A stretch of 62,875 bases of DNA, from positions 1 to 62,875 of the forward strand of contig JAAYTZ010000052.1 in the NCBI GenBank assembly GCA_012517965.1, in the 5' to 3' direction. Under the pieces are notes generated by a model, which saw only the letters and a program-made list of their open reading frames with translations, had not been told where the DNA came from and did no database searches. A program made the translations under genes and the position numbers. Source of the stretch: Propionibacterium sp. GTDB lineage: Bacteria; Actinomycetota; Actinomycetes; Propionibacteriales; Propionibacteriaceae. Each line of letters starts with the position of its first letter. The first letter of the stretch is position 1. Positions 39,801-46,400 of the stretch are shown one piece after another.

Positions 39801-41872
39801 TCCCCATCGTCACCGTCACCGCGGACGACGGCTTCGTCTACCTGGCTGCCCTGGTCAAGACGAGCGACAGCACGACCCAGTGCACCAGCGCCACGAACTG
39901 CAAGGTCACCTACAGCTACCGGAAGTTCGGCGCCACCGCCGACACCGTGGTGACCGTGGTCGACCTGGCGAACGAACCGGCGGGCACCTCCACCGACGTC
40001 CTCAACCTGGCGATCCGGCGCACCGGCACCAACCGGTACCGGTACGTCTTCAGCTCGCTCACCGACTGGCCGATCGGCACGGCGGAGATCCGGTTCCTGG
40101 ACGGCGCGGTCAAGAACGTCGATCTCGTCGACGGCGAGGGCAACACCACGCCCGGCGCGACCAGCGCGCCGCGGACCGCCACCGTCCGCGTCACGGGGAC
40201 CACGGCGGTCCTCGCCGACCCCACCGACGGCAGCAACGTCGACCTCAACGTGATCAACCACCGGCCGTGGCAGACCTGGCTGGACGTCGTGTTCACCGCC
40301 CCCGGCGGACGGACGATCGTGCCGGCGTCCGTGCTCGACCTGGCCCCCGAGCTCGTGCTCGGCGGCGCCGGCCTCGGCACCGCGGCCCTCGACGCGAACC
40401 GGACGCCGACCGTCCTGGCCGCCTCGGGCAGCACCCTGACCGTGCGGTTCTGGATCACCGGCGCCTTCGCGGACGCCGGCGCCGTCACCGTCACCCCGAT
40501 CGCCGGGTCGTGGAGCTTCGCCGCCGCCGCCGTGACCGTGACCACCGTCACCCTGACCGCCGCCGCCACGCCGGCGGCCCTCACGATCACGCTCACCCTG
40601 CCGGCCGGCACCGCGTCCGAGTTGAGCATCGACGTCGAGTCCCTGCTGACGTCGCTGGCGTTCGTGGACGCCGACCCGGCCGCCCCCGGCGTCCAGCTCT
40701 ACGCCGCCGGCGGCTGGATCGTGACCCTCGACGCGACCCGGGCGATCACCCGCACCGGGACCGGCGCCACGTTCGTCGTCCCGGTCGTGGTCACCGCCGG
40801 CGCCGCCGACGCGACGTTCACCCCCGCGGTCACCGCCGCCTCGGTGCCGCTGACGAGCACGGCGGACGCCGATTACGCCGGGGCCGTGGCCGTGCAGCCC
40901 GTCGCCGTCACCGGCACCCCGACCGCCTACCTCGACGTCACCTTCCGGCCCTCGGCCGGCAGCACCCTCACCGGCTCCGTCACCCCCGACGTCATCACCC
41001 TGGGCGGCTTCGGCGCCGCCGGCGTCACCGTGCTCACCACGACCCCGATCCGGCTGGAGGGCGACACCTACCGGTTCCTGCTCGCCGGCGCCTTCGTCAT
41101 CGGTGCCGTCGACGTCACCGTCGACCTGACCCGGATCGCCGACACCTCCGGGCGCAGCCCACCCGGGACCGCGCAGACCCTCCGCTTCACCGTGGTGGGC
41201 GCCACCGGCGACCTGGTGCGCACCCTCCCCGACGGCGCCGTCGTCGCCCTCGGCGGCCAGACCATCGGCCGCGACCGCCTCAACGCCACCCACTACCTCG
41301 AGGTCCGGTTCACCGCCACCTCGGGCGCCACCCTGGACCACAACACCATCGACAGTGACGAGCTTCAGCTCCGCGGACCGTCGGGCGACCTCATCGCGCT
41401 GGCCGGCGCGACCTCCCCCGCCAGCGCCGCCGCCCGCACCGTCGAGAGCGACCGCAACGCCTCGGCCCGCTTGATCAGCGCCCCCGCGTGCCGCGGGTTG
41501 AGCCGGTGCCGGTCGGCCAGCCACGCGCGCAACCCGCAGCCCACCGCGATCCGCGCGGCATCCGCGCGCTCCGCCTCGCCGACCACCTCCACCAGCAGGC
41601 TCTCGACCACCGCGGCGAGCCGCACGCAGGCGTCCACCACCGCCAGCCGGTCGGCCGGCGTGGCCGGCCGCCGCTCGTCGTGGTCGAGCCCGAGCACGAG
41701 TTCCTCGGCGGCCGCGAGGGTCGCCAAGGTGGCTCCGACCTGGGGGTGGTCTTCCATGCACCCAAGCTATTCGCACCCACCGACAATTTCCACGCGCCCC
41801 CGAGACGGACAACAACCGGACAACACCTCCCCCGGTCGCCTACCGTGGAGCCAACCCCGGGAGGCCCCATGA
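24848..41872 (+). CDS. Giant protein, piece 3: long repeat array and Ig-like modules
   Basis: 5674 codons from the first GTG after the TAA; homologous sequence already begins at 24773. About 25010-36480 is an array of roughly 30 beta repeats. About 36500-37370 and 39560-41410 hold Ig-like modules with the theme YVDVTFTAPAGASID...YRYVFSSL. About 37370-39550 is a beta-rich non-repetitive block with a single amphipathic helix (TADQWMQGLRQQVAAQAKTL). After about 41412 the frame runs into the foreign segment, and the last 150 codons are nonsense (antisense of a DUF222 gene). No enzyme motif was recognised; an adhesive or matrix role is inference. Confidence 0.75.
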   Translation: MLTLTLDPAAGAGGAVYYVAPDGALTRLASTVTGDTVSAALPHFSAFTAGAPYLTIGDVVTLEGEVTVGADGTWAGTGLRLFVGDGPLYLADGSLNPAARGLLITDATAALFRSGTDVAIDARGRITLIGVAGVALDGVLRVRVNETASAMDRSVTLPDGSGTVGLTFAAGEVAAGGTPFVAITADALTVAALGQTFTADAAITYAAGTGVTLGLSHVTWTLTAGAATVASLTGGSGSVTLGSDWSLAGTLALTVPGFTLTTSATLALSTANPADSFLRLAVGPTALSLAGQTLQVASLNVERTTVQGVSTTRVALQGGHLALAAGGTDLLVLDAIAGSLVVTADGLAGRLAATVTTAPTGFTLGTVRVEVNTGAAALGDLPAGPYVRVEALGASLAVAGQRLQGDIVFSRATTAAGASVVAVAVDRLAFAVSDGTSPLVSLSRGSGVLLLTTAGFAGSLTGVVAVSVPQVTITGELSVRVNTTGADVAESVTVGDRTVALDVPGGTGAFVSFAGRGVVVEVAGQEIRGDLEIATSGDTTTLAISGASLDLGGGVLSVTGASAALTLVASGLHGSFTGTPTLSVPGLGFTATVTVTLDTRPTIPVVTVTATGVAVAVGPLTLTADVTFKRAAGPGGVPVVRVAFANTDGATTNLLVLKAGDADLLTVADGSGELLLGTTAAGWLSLSGLTVASGAGFQLSGGALTLDVNTGAAPVTETLTVGGTTAEITLPGGPYVRVAVTGTTLILPAANLAASLAFERRPGGEVVVAASGVEVAVTVGGEGATLTGGSGAFLVTGGGLAGYVTGRLTAAAGPVAANGNVLLRINTTAGAVDETVEVGGQPLSVKFATGPVFEVSLTDASLSIGDFVTIEGSIAFTDAVVGGVGVRQFAGTGLSIFLGNGPARLGTGEINPLAVGVLLSDARLGLIGNSAGTAFALVASGTVSLLGVPGVVLTGTADVRVNTLGPALGTGIDTVIEIPGSTEPGVAVTFGTTDPVTEFTATATLAVAGQRFAGTFGFARDAGDTLITASGVTLSLGSAVALTDGAGTLLIGAAGLAGTLSGNLTVTVPGVTFGSGFTVAVNSTNAAVDRGSLTLPAGPYLRASAAGLSVTILGQTLIADVAVERTADATTITLADAALSLGAGDFSVGITAGAGLLVATAAGVAGRITGAVAFTLPTDVALDATLSLAVNTTTAPAAGLPAGPYLRFEATGAELTVRGQRIAGDVSFEKATDYGTDGVPGGSGAAADTAALRLAVANASLSLAGLVTLSRGSAQLLLTAAGLAGRITGDVALTVPGVSFSGALGLDLNTTGGAIDATFSVGSAPAQRLALPMGPFVRVSGTGLSLTVAGQTLAGDFVFTQSGATLSVATAGLALRLGGTPGAPLVSAVQRAGSVAEFVLDTTGLAGRVTMDVTLGVPGVTLGGTLGLEVNTTAAAVTLPSTAVVPAGPFVQLTGSPISVNLLGQSLSADVTIRRVTDAAGASVVTIGVANATLVLLPGTTSYARLTGGTGVLLLSGAGLAGRLAGSLAVVVPGVGFDAGSFEVQANTTGAAVVATVPVGGGVLDLDLPAGPYLRIAGTGVRLTVAGQSLSGNVTLEKSAGVLKLAATDVEAAFGDGNTAYLTLLGGEALFVVTSSGLAGEVSGTVALRSIPHVTLGGTLALVVNTTGGAVLQTFTVGGQPRTLDLPATPTLSIAGTDVVLVVAGQQLRADVTITKLATGVRIDLADGNLILGTPTAPLLRVTDLNTGTTGLTITTAGITGSVAGGVQFDVPSVSLAGAFSLELDTTLATPRLRVTATGATLTVGGFALGGNVVIERSAAGVALAFADVTLDLDGLVTVTAANHWTGAVLVSTAGVAASFTGALDNVFRLPGVTVGGTAALQLNTGTAPVDQTLTVATPGGGTSPVTVTVPGGPYVQVAVTGTLGIGGVSFAGAFLIRRQSQPTPETLIALTGVAVQLADSTTSDSLTLTNGQGLFVIVPGTAPTGGIAGQFSADVTAGSGGFSAGITVGVKYNATTAEVHRSVVVDGTTISLDFGSGELATASPYAPYVRVSGSGTIKLGDFIEVSGGVSFGSGATAVTDARIFVGQGPATLEGGAANPAARGVSITGANGAAQSIGGQNVFFATGTVALLGVPGVTATGTITVRHNPTGSTQTLTVDSQNYVVEAGTYVGATGLVLSIEGVSFTGGMSFTKSADGVHVTFTDVTASFGDGAPVTAGIAAADLTIVAPTAGSPAGIFGYAIATIDVAAAGIAIGGVIDFRLNTTATARDAGGVTLPGHTLAVQVDATGAGHGLVVADQTLQGVFSFEQENLPVSPQAPAGTQPPKVVRVAGRAITLVLGTPTAGVSVTEGTAAFLLTGAGFAGRIGGRVAVNVAGGSAVTFTGDLSVAINTGSVAVNQTLTVGGQPVSLVLPKGPYLRVEGLGIVIGLLGQQLTGDLVFEKSGTTVVLAATGVSASLGDGVTPYVSLTNGSGVFVLTPGFAGEISGKVALTVPGVTLTGTFGFQVNNGTAAAATTVTVGGQAVTLNVPGGPFLQVGGTGVTLTVAGVALRGGFTFRQATAADGTRRVDIALDAVTLDLGALGDVAVTGSLALRPAGLAGALTLGAALTLPGVTLGGSLGVQINNTAAPVTLDDGTPLPAGPYLRVVGDPVTLTFGTDGPQLTASVSVTAATNAAGQRRTVVGVAGGSVRLNAADAPLLTGVAGLIVVAPDGVAATLAGTLDAAALLPAGVTVAGTFALSVNTAPRPVAESLTLGGVALALNLPSGSFVRVAGTGVTLNVMGQRLTGNLAVQKTGTRTVIAFTDVTLRLGDGTTDLVVLSGGRGGFAVAPTGLSGSLTGSVALTIPDVTLTGAISLEINTAAAASGSVVIDVGGTPLTIATGGAQRFRLGGSGVALTVAGQRLAGEFWVEQVVTGTTRTVRISAAGVTLFLGDAAGTAATDDDTGVLLSGGSGQLLLTPTGLATSLTGTLAVVVPSGTALPFTLGATTASLQLNTRPTAVNDSALGLALPAGRFVRVTIATDLEIAGQSLGGTFAFEQARNAGADGVLNTTDDRNVLKVGATGVHLFVGASGYGLDVSDGEALFLMTRDGLAGRVSAHAELLLGDLLDPVSADVTVSVNNLRKTTGSTTVALAANETFVLGGTTATLSLPAGSYVKVAVTGVALVLQGQRLTADVAVERAIALAAGDVIPTGATPTTSVRFANVSLRLGTTSADFVTVSGGHGAFTIFPTAGSVAGGLAGRLVGAVAVTIPGVTVAGAFELRINTTGAPRDLDGVTVARGLTVAGTGVSLSVAGQTLSGSFTFVKSADGTTLDLGLLGVSLALGTGAKTLVTLTIASGALRILPQGIAGSLTASAVLDASLSSAVDLTGLSLRVDVNTTTVRQQFTIGVAGTAVAVDVPAGPYVRVQAGTEADPVSLAVLGQRLAGVVLIEQRTTAARTRVVTVAFTHVSLFLGDPGADLDGTADDKGFRLTGGAGVWVFTPGGVAGEITGAVETVGFGSDFSISGTLGLQVNNTAVKVAETVTFTDAAGAAVTRALALPAGPYVRLWADDFALTIAGLTITADLALERVSAGAGTVTRIGFAHASLGTDQPVDGGTNPGLSEGQGALFLFSPGATTATGVTTTTGGLAGTLLGHVAVAGDTSFSADGTVGFQVNTTGVAVDQSLTVGGTAVTLKMAASPTFLFVVQDLAFDFGDLLEVRAGSFTAGGGTFSGTGLELFVGSGPSKLADGSDNPRAIGVLITNATLEFRGTTGAYAILASGTLRLLGLDGLTVEGTVTRFAVNTGPSAVTFGTGPTAFTAQPGVFSFLASGVRFAVPGVVDLSGTLGLTRQPNGTLDVYLNNLTVLVGVGGTDVAKIVGYGSFTISPATGFRLNNVRVDDFALFPKPTDTLTPDAAAPTLFPTADLGGPVQSGVYGTAPTSILVRFNDLNGVGLRPETITDTAAEFEVLVDGATPTQPVTIGQPEAQPNRPGWYRYSVLGLPASGLITVRFLPGAFSDVSGAMAMGADQSFVIFVKDAQHPTPGPVVSLANPANGSAITVAQLNAQGYVDVTYTSLPPATGVAPDPIDQSLIRNRLTAPFKLSGTALADVKVDASGYPELPGAPVLISGRAEGSTTVTYRYFFKDKLPTNGTGLFASGWLTLAFDANVVRTSATTPVYNTAQTLGFTVDASAPGAATKGGPVNLGPLTLQGPSVGLADFGFADGMVVLTIALGVDRAGLAFGSGAQNTGTTAAQTNSGVTVDLLGVMGTFDLAVDVFGLLSGNVRVEPTGKWSLRAASLAAHIPDVADLTATGIEVGYDPKGAADQELVRLATATLTIPRFGITGTLRPYNPGTGQNVDETDLKAHPTLIPGLVVRQNGFTLGTAELRYGPTGTNTLSPTGADPAIKFGDVLTLDDIRVGLSGFKVDFDGSNPFADFDGEFYIATGGAKLFPGRPYGATLKDRLTADDRNPDGTSNDEAFRITLTFSAGEVDDLILNVDTLELRLGSFLTLTTVNFTLNTGASGTSAELVSFGSVGATVSIGSLAITGEGRNFAITGTGDFVAKAGFGVFLAVGSASGESFQWPSWMPVRIDAIGVQWADVSNHPEDFVLTLSLSVTGIQGLSALEFSGSIVGVKIQPSLLAQGKFPIIEIAEIGVRVKGDLFGGKLDAGLVGGIIKLDANYAIIGVADTTAPVFKRVFCLGIEGGFAIAGMAGLTIRLGLSELGPLQVFLNVEVPGGVMLVPQIGLVMNDFAAGVEFFKSLPSLSDPFALRGPVGNLPSAQTADQWMQGLRQQVAAQAKTLAEHPEMNGFFAAFTAPMTITGSARVYSIYTSQQVFNGQVVVKISTDGKLLIIGKLNFAANQVSLSGRLYVDLSKVATGNATVLFLADIPDQVRVLTLYGKLRMGFRDSSGNEVTFDVVDLPSPEATATAPTASVVLPAADGASIDVGVANLAKTADNKRYVDVTFTAPAGASIDSTHVLDAEHELELVLNGGTPLRPDSGTPIPIVTVTADDGFVYLAALVKTSDSTTQCTSATNCKVTYSYRKFGATADTVVTVVDLANEPAGTSTDVLNLAIRRTGTNRYRYVFSSLTDWPIGTAEIRFLDGAVKNVDLVDGEGNTTPGATSAPRTATVRVTGTTAVLADPTDGSNVDLNVINHRPWQTWLDVVFTAPGGRTIVPASVLDLAPELVLGGAGLGTAALDANRTPTVLAASGSTLTVRFWITGAFADAGAVTVTPIAGSWSFAAAAVTVTTVTLTAAATPAALTITLTLPAGTASELSIDVESLLTSLAFVDADPAAPGVQLYAAGGWIVTLDATRAITRTGTGATFVVPVVVTAGAADATFTPAVTAASVPLTSTADADYAGAVAVQPVAVTGTPTAYLDVTFRPSAGSTLTGSVTPDVITLGGFGAAGVTVLTTTPIRLEGDTYRFLLAGAFVIGAVDVTVDLTRIADTSGRSPPGTAQTLRFTVVGATGDLVRTLPDGAVVALGGQTIGRDRLNATHYLEVRFTATSGATLDHNTIDSDELQLRGPSGDLIALAGATSPASAAARTVESDRNASARLISAPACRGLSRCRSASHARNPQPTAIRAASARSASPTTSTSRLSTTAASRTQASTTASRSAGVAGRRSSWSSPSTSSSAAARVAKVAPTWGWSSMHPSYSHPPTISTRPRDGQQPDNTSPGRLPWSQPREAP
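25010..36480 (+). repeat. Array of about 30 diverged beta repeats (roughly 125 residues each)
   Basis: Each unit carries a variant of LPAGPYVRVAGTGVTLTVAG, then GQ.L.GD and a .FE.. strand. An LGDG..... segment, a GGSG.LL.. turn, AGLAG..SG.VA and PGVT..G....NTT complete it. Clear examples occur near 26000, 27050, 28450, 28850, 29560, 32090, 32440, 33150, 34290, 35050 and 35480. Units are strongly diverged, so the array is old compared with the 36-bp repeats at the window start. Confidence 0.85.
41365..41757 (-). pseudogene. DUF222 (13E12-type) protein, N-terminal fragment
   Basis: 130 codons from ATG 41757. The first about 118 residues match the N-terminal DUF222 region found in front of HNH nuclease domains in actinobacteria (CGLRAWLADRHRLNPRHA, then IKRAEALRSL). 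The usual protein is 400-500 residues; here the sequence breaks at about 41407, and the remaining codons are antisense of the giant gene. TAGCTT lies 6 bases before the ATG, a leaderless-type promoter. Divergent from the BAAT-type hydrolase gene. Non-functional as given. Confidence 0.72.
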
Positions 41873-42873
41873 AGAAGCTCGGCAAGGTCCTGCTCGCCAT
41901 CCTCGGAGTCCTCCTCGCCCTGGCCCTGCTCCTGCTGGCCGTGCGGCTCGTGAACGGGTTCCGGTACCCAGAACCGCCCGCGCTCGCGGTCAACCTCGAC
42001 CCGGCGTCCTATCCCACGACCGTGCCCGGCGCGACCGTCGAGCGCGTCGACCTGGACCGTCTGCAGGGCTTCCACCTCAGCCCCGACACCCCCAGCCATG
42101 ACGGGCTCGTCGTGATCTGGGGAGGGTCCGACGGCGGGCCCGACTTCGCCCGCGCCGCCCGCATCGCGGGGCAGGGCTACCACGTGCTCAGCCTGTTCTT
42201 CTTCGGGCAGCCGGGGCAGCAACCAATCCTCGCCGAGGTGCCCCTCGAGGCGTTCGAGGACGCCCTCCGCTGGCGCGCCGAGCACGCCCCCGGCCCCCTC
42301 ACCGTGATCGGCACGTCCAAGGGCGCCGAGCTCGCCCTCGCCCTGCAGGCCCGCTACCCCGACATCGACAACCTCGTCGTCTACGCGCCCACGACCCACA
42401 CGTGGCAGGGACTGGACTTCGCCACCGAGAAGTCGTCCTGGACGTGGGCCGGCGAGCCGGCCCCCTACGTCTCGTTCCGCCACGCAGACCCGCAGTCGGT
42501 CACGGCCATGTTCGCGGCGATGCTGCTGAACACCCCCGTCCGCCTGTACGAGCAGTACGCCAGCGCGCTGGCCAACGACCCGGACGCCGAGCGCGCGGCC
42601 ATCCCGTTCAAGCTCTCAGGCCACCTGCTGGCCTTCGCCGGCGAGGACGACGCCATGTGGCCCTCCGCCGACGCCGCGCGGCACTGGGGCGCGCAGGCCC
42701 CCGGCCGCACCGAGGCGCACACCTACCCCGGGGCCGGCCACCTGTTCGGCGCGCACGACGGCTGGGCCGGCGGGTTCGCGATGGGCGGGAACCGCGCGGG
42801 CAACGAGGCCGCGCTCGCGGCGTCCGACACAGTGCTGGACGCCTCGCTCGCGGCCTGGCACCCGGCCCGGTGA
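41869..42873 (+). CDS. BAAT-type acyl-CoA thioester hydrolase-like alpha/beta hydrolase
   Basis: 334 residues. An N-terminal membrane anchor (KVLLAILGVLLALALLLLAV, residues 5-24) precedes an alpha/beta-hydrolase fold of the bile-acid-CoA:amino acid N-acyltransferase C-terminal family. The nucleophile elbow is GTSKGAE, the acid is in AFAGEDDAMWPS, and the His is in YPGAGHLFG. The domain probably lies outside the membrane. Substrate unknown; thioesters or esters are typical. ATG 41869 is preceded by GGGAGG, and TACCGT at 41841-41846 may be the -10 box. The only intact gene in the foreign segment. Confidence 0.82.
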   Translation: MKKLGKVLLAILGVLLALALLLLAVRLVNGFRYPEPPALAVNLDPASYPTTVPGATVERVDLDRLQGFHLSPDTPSHDGLVVIWGGSDGGPDFARAARIAGQGYHVLSLFFFGQPGQQPILAEVPLEAFEDALRWRAEHAPGPLTVIGTSKGAELALALQARYPDIDNLVVYAPTTHTWQGLDFATEKSSWTWAGEPAPYVSFRHADPQSVTAMFAAMLLNTPVRLYEQYASALANDPDAERAAIPFKLSGHLLAFAGEDDAMWPSADAARHWGAQAPGRTEAHTYPGAGHLFGAHDGWAGGFAMGGNRAGNEAALAASDTVLDASLAAWHPAR

Positions 42874-42904
42874 CACGCCCTGCCCACCCTGATGCACGGC
42901 TGGA

Positions 42905-43477
42905 TCAGGTCGGGAGCTCCACCACCTGCTCCCCCAGCGGCACGAGCTCGACGTCGCCCTGCGCCACCTGGCGCACGAGCGGCAGCGCGGCGGCCGGGTC
43001 CTCAAGCGCGAGGGTGAGCAGCACGGACGCGCCCCAGTCGGCGTCCACCACGTCGACCCCGCGGTTCATCAGCGCGCCCTGCACCCGGCCGGCCTCGGAC
43101 GCCCCGACCTCCAGCCCGACGAGCTGCCGGACGACCGGCCGCACCCGCGGCGTCCCTTCGAGTGCGCCGGCGACGGCGTCGGAGTAGGCCCGGACGAGCC
43201 CGCCCGTGCCGAGCAGCACACCCCCGAAGTAGCGGGTGACGACGGCGACGACGTTCGACATCCCCGAGCCGCGGAGCACCTCGAGCATGGGCATGCCGGC
43301 GGTGCCGGCGGGCTCGCCGTCGTCGGAGGAGCGTTCGATGGGCTGGGCGTCCGGCACGTCGACGATGAAGGCCACGCAGTGGTGCCTGGCGTCGGGATAG
43401 GTCGAGCGGGTCGAGGCGATGACGGCGCGCGCGGCGTCCTCGTCGTCGACGCGGGCGAGGCGCGTGATGAATCGCGA
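42905..43477 (-). pseudogene. yigZ: YigZ/IMPACT family protein, N-terminus missing
   Basis: 191 codons with family motifs: SRFITRLARVDDEDAAR at the start, ARHHCVAF, the DDGEPAGTAGMPMLEVL block and VTRYFGGVLLGTGGLVRAYSDA. The family usually has 10-15 more residues before the SRF motif; these and the start codon are lost at the border near 43477, beyond which the strand is antisense of the giant gene. The frame stays open upstream, so a fusion start is conceivable. The family is linked to ribosome-associated translation control; the exact role is unknown. It overlaps the first part of piece 4's open frame. Confidence 0.75.
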
Positions 43478-46400
43478 CCCGTCCGCGTCGGCACCTCGAA
43501 CGTCTACCGCTACGCCTTCACCGGCGCGTTGGTCGACGGCCCCTACACCCTCGTCTTCGCCGCCGGCACCTTCTCCGACAGCACCGGGCTGGGCAACCTG
43601 GCCGAGACCGAACGGTTCGTCGTCGCCACCCCCACCGCCGCGCCGGCCAACCCGACCCCGGGCCAGGTCCTCGACGTCGCCGAGTTCAACGGCCGCGGCT
43701 GGATCGACATCACCTTCCCGGCGTTCGGCGGCCTGTCGGTCGATCCGGCGTCCATCCTGGACGCCGAAGGCGAGTTCACCCTCACCCAGGGCGGCGCGCC
43801 CGTCACGCTCGTCGGGGCGCCGCTGCGCCTCAGCGACACGCAGTTCCGCTACTTCTTCACCGGCGGCACCAGCGGCGCGTTCGCGTTCACCTTCACCGCC
43901 GGCTCGTGGACCAACCGCAACGGCGTCGCGTGGGCGGCCGGCGACGCCCAGCCGACCTCGACCGCTCCGGCACAGCCCGGGCTCTGGTTCGACGTGACCT
44001 TCACGCCGGTGGCCGGGCAGCGGGTCGACGCGGCGTCCATCGACGGCGACGAGTTCGGCCTCGCCGGGGGCGGCGCCGGCGCGCTGGGCTACGTCACGGT
44101 CATGCAGGTCAACGACACGACGTTCCGCTACCTCTACAGCGGCACCCTCACCGAGGACCGCGTGACCCTGAGCTTCCTGCCCGGCCGTTGGACCGACACC
44201 GACGGCAACGGCGGCGCCGCGGGCACCTCGTCGTTCCGCCTCATCACCCAGGGGGAGTCGTTCTTCATCGAGCTGTCCGGCGGCATCCTGCTCGAGGCGG
44301 CCGGCCTGCTGGACAAGCCGCTGCTCGACATCTCGGCCTACGTCGTGTTGGAGATCGACAGCGCGCGCAAGGTCTTCACGCTGACCTTCGGTGGCCAGAT
44401 GTCGATCTACGGGCTCGGCACCGTGGGCGCCACCTCCGGCCGCTTCGTGCTCGACATGGGCGGGTCGTCGCTGCTGCCGAAGTTCTGGGGCGTCGCGACG
44501 CTGGAGACCAACTTCTCGGCCCTCAAGCCCTACGGCCTCAGCATGTTCGCCAAGGGCACGCTGCTGGTGAACCTCGACAGCGTCACCCACGTCGAGACGC
44601 TGACACTGCCCGGCATGGGGCCCGGCGGCGCCGACCTGGTCAAGACGTTCACGCTCAACGGCGGCAGCTTCGGGCTGCAGCTCGTCGGTCAGCTCATCGT
44701 CAGCGTCCCGACCACCACGATCGAGCTGTTCCGCATCCAGGGCGGCCTCTACCTGAACATCCAGACCCAGCCGTCGTTCCTGCTGCGGATGTACCTCACC
44801 GGCGAGATGACGTTCGGCAGCGGCAACGCGTCGCTCACCTACGGTGCGGTCACCGGCCTGCTGGTGGTCTCGGGTGAGCCCGGGTACTTCGGGGTGGCCG
44901 GCACGATCACGGTCGCCTCCGGTGCGGGCATCGGGCTGCCCGCCGCCACCGGCTTCCAGGCCAACGGCAGCGTCAACATCACGTTCAACACGACGCTCAA
45001 GGACCAGGTCTTCCGGATCCCCACCGACTTCCTGCCGCTGCTGCGGCCCGGCGACCCCACCGAGATCGTCATCTCGAAGGCCGCCCCCGGACTCGACGGG
45101 CAGCCGCGGCCGTCCGCCCCCGCCGAGGTGTACGCGGCCGTCACCGTACAGGCGCACCTCGTCATCGGCGGGTTCGTCACCCTCGACGGGTACATCCGCA
45201 TCACCGCGGCCGGTAGCGGTTCCGGCGCCTACCTGGCCGTCGACGGCGCGGTCGGCGGGCGGATCGCCCTGCTCGGCGCGGTCTCCGGGCAGCTGCACCT
45301 CAAGGCCGGGTTCAACCCGGTGCCGTACGTGCTCGGACGCATCCAGCTCAACCTGACGGCCAACGAGATCCCCGGGGTCCGCTTCCTCGGCGAGTTCCGG
45401 CTGGACCTCAACACCACCAGCGACCCGCAGGCCGTGGAGACGTTCGCCCTCGACGCCAACGGCGCCTTCAAGAAGAACCCCGACGGCTCGCTGGCCGTCG
45501 AGGAGGTCACCCTGCTTCCGGGCATCCACCTCGTCATGCAGGGCGACCTCAACCTGCTCGACCAGATCGTGATCACCGGCAAGGTCGAGTTCACGGCCAA
45601 CACGACCCCGGGCAACGAGTACCTGGAACTGCTGGTCGGCGGCGCCCTCAAGCTCGGCGCCCTCGGCGAGGTCACGCTGACCGACAGCGGCTTCCGGATC
45701 AGTCGGCAGGGGCTCGTGGCCAACCTGAACCTGAGCGTCAATCTCGGCGCGGCCATCGGGCTCGCCATCACCGGCACCGCCAGCGTCCAGCTCAACACCG
45801 GCAATGGCGTGGCCAGGCTGGGCACCACCGACATCGACCCCGGCTTCCGCATGCACATCGCCGCCTCGGTGACGTTCCTGGGCTTCGCGTCGGCGTCCGG
45901 CTTCGTGGACGTCGCCATCGACCCGGCCGGCTTCCTGCTCGGCTTCGGCCTCGACTTCACCCTCGGCGGCGCGCTGACCTTCCACGCCGAAGGCGGGGCG
46001 GCGGTCTACGGCGGCGCGCACCCCGGCATCGCCCTCAAGTTGGCGGTCAGCGTCAACGCCGACTTCGCGATCGCCAAGCTGAGCGCGTCCGGCCTGCTGG
46101 CTCTCAACACCCGCGGGATCGAGACCCTGGGCATCACCGCGCATTCGTTCCAGCTGGCCGTCGCCGGCCACATCGAGATTCTCGGCGTGCTCAACTTCGA
46201 CGCGTCCGTCACGATCGTCGTCGGCAAGCTGCGGCCCACCGACACGACCCCGACCATCGGGGCCTGGTACTTCAAGGCGAACGCCGGCGTCGACTTCTTC
46301 GGGCTGGCCACCCTCAACGGGTCGATCTACCTGAACTCGGCCGGCGACTTCGACATCTCGCTCAGCGGCCGGCTGGTGCTCGGCTCCTCGTCGTTCGGGA

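Larger units (their letters stand above)
41407..43479. other. Foreign 2.07-kb segment inside the giant gene
   Basis: The giant protein's sense stops near GDLIALAGAT (about 41413) and resumes at PVRVGTSNVYRYAFTG (about 43478). Between lie three genes unrelated to it. The left edge cuts a DUF222 gene and the right edge cuts a yigZ gene, so both borders fall inside coding sequence. CGCGACC occurs at both edges (41407-41413 and 43473-43479). No transposase, inverted terminal repeat or long target duplication is visible. A joining or assembly artefact remains possible. Confidence 0.7.

Noticed and set aside
30062-41815. A 3917-codon open frame on the minus strand
   Set aside because: It is a by-product of extreme GC bias opposite the giant gene. 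Its translation is Gly/Arg/Asp/Val-rich without domains, whereas the plus strand shows ordered beta repeats.
41407-43479. Insertion sequence or transposon carrying the hydrolase
   Set aside because: There is no transposase gene, no inverted terminal repeats, and both ends cut through host-type genes.
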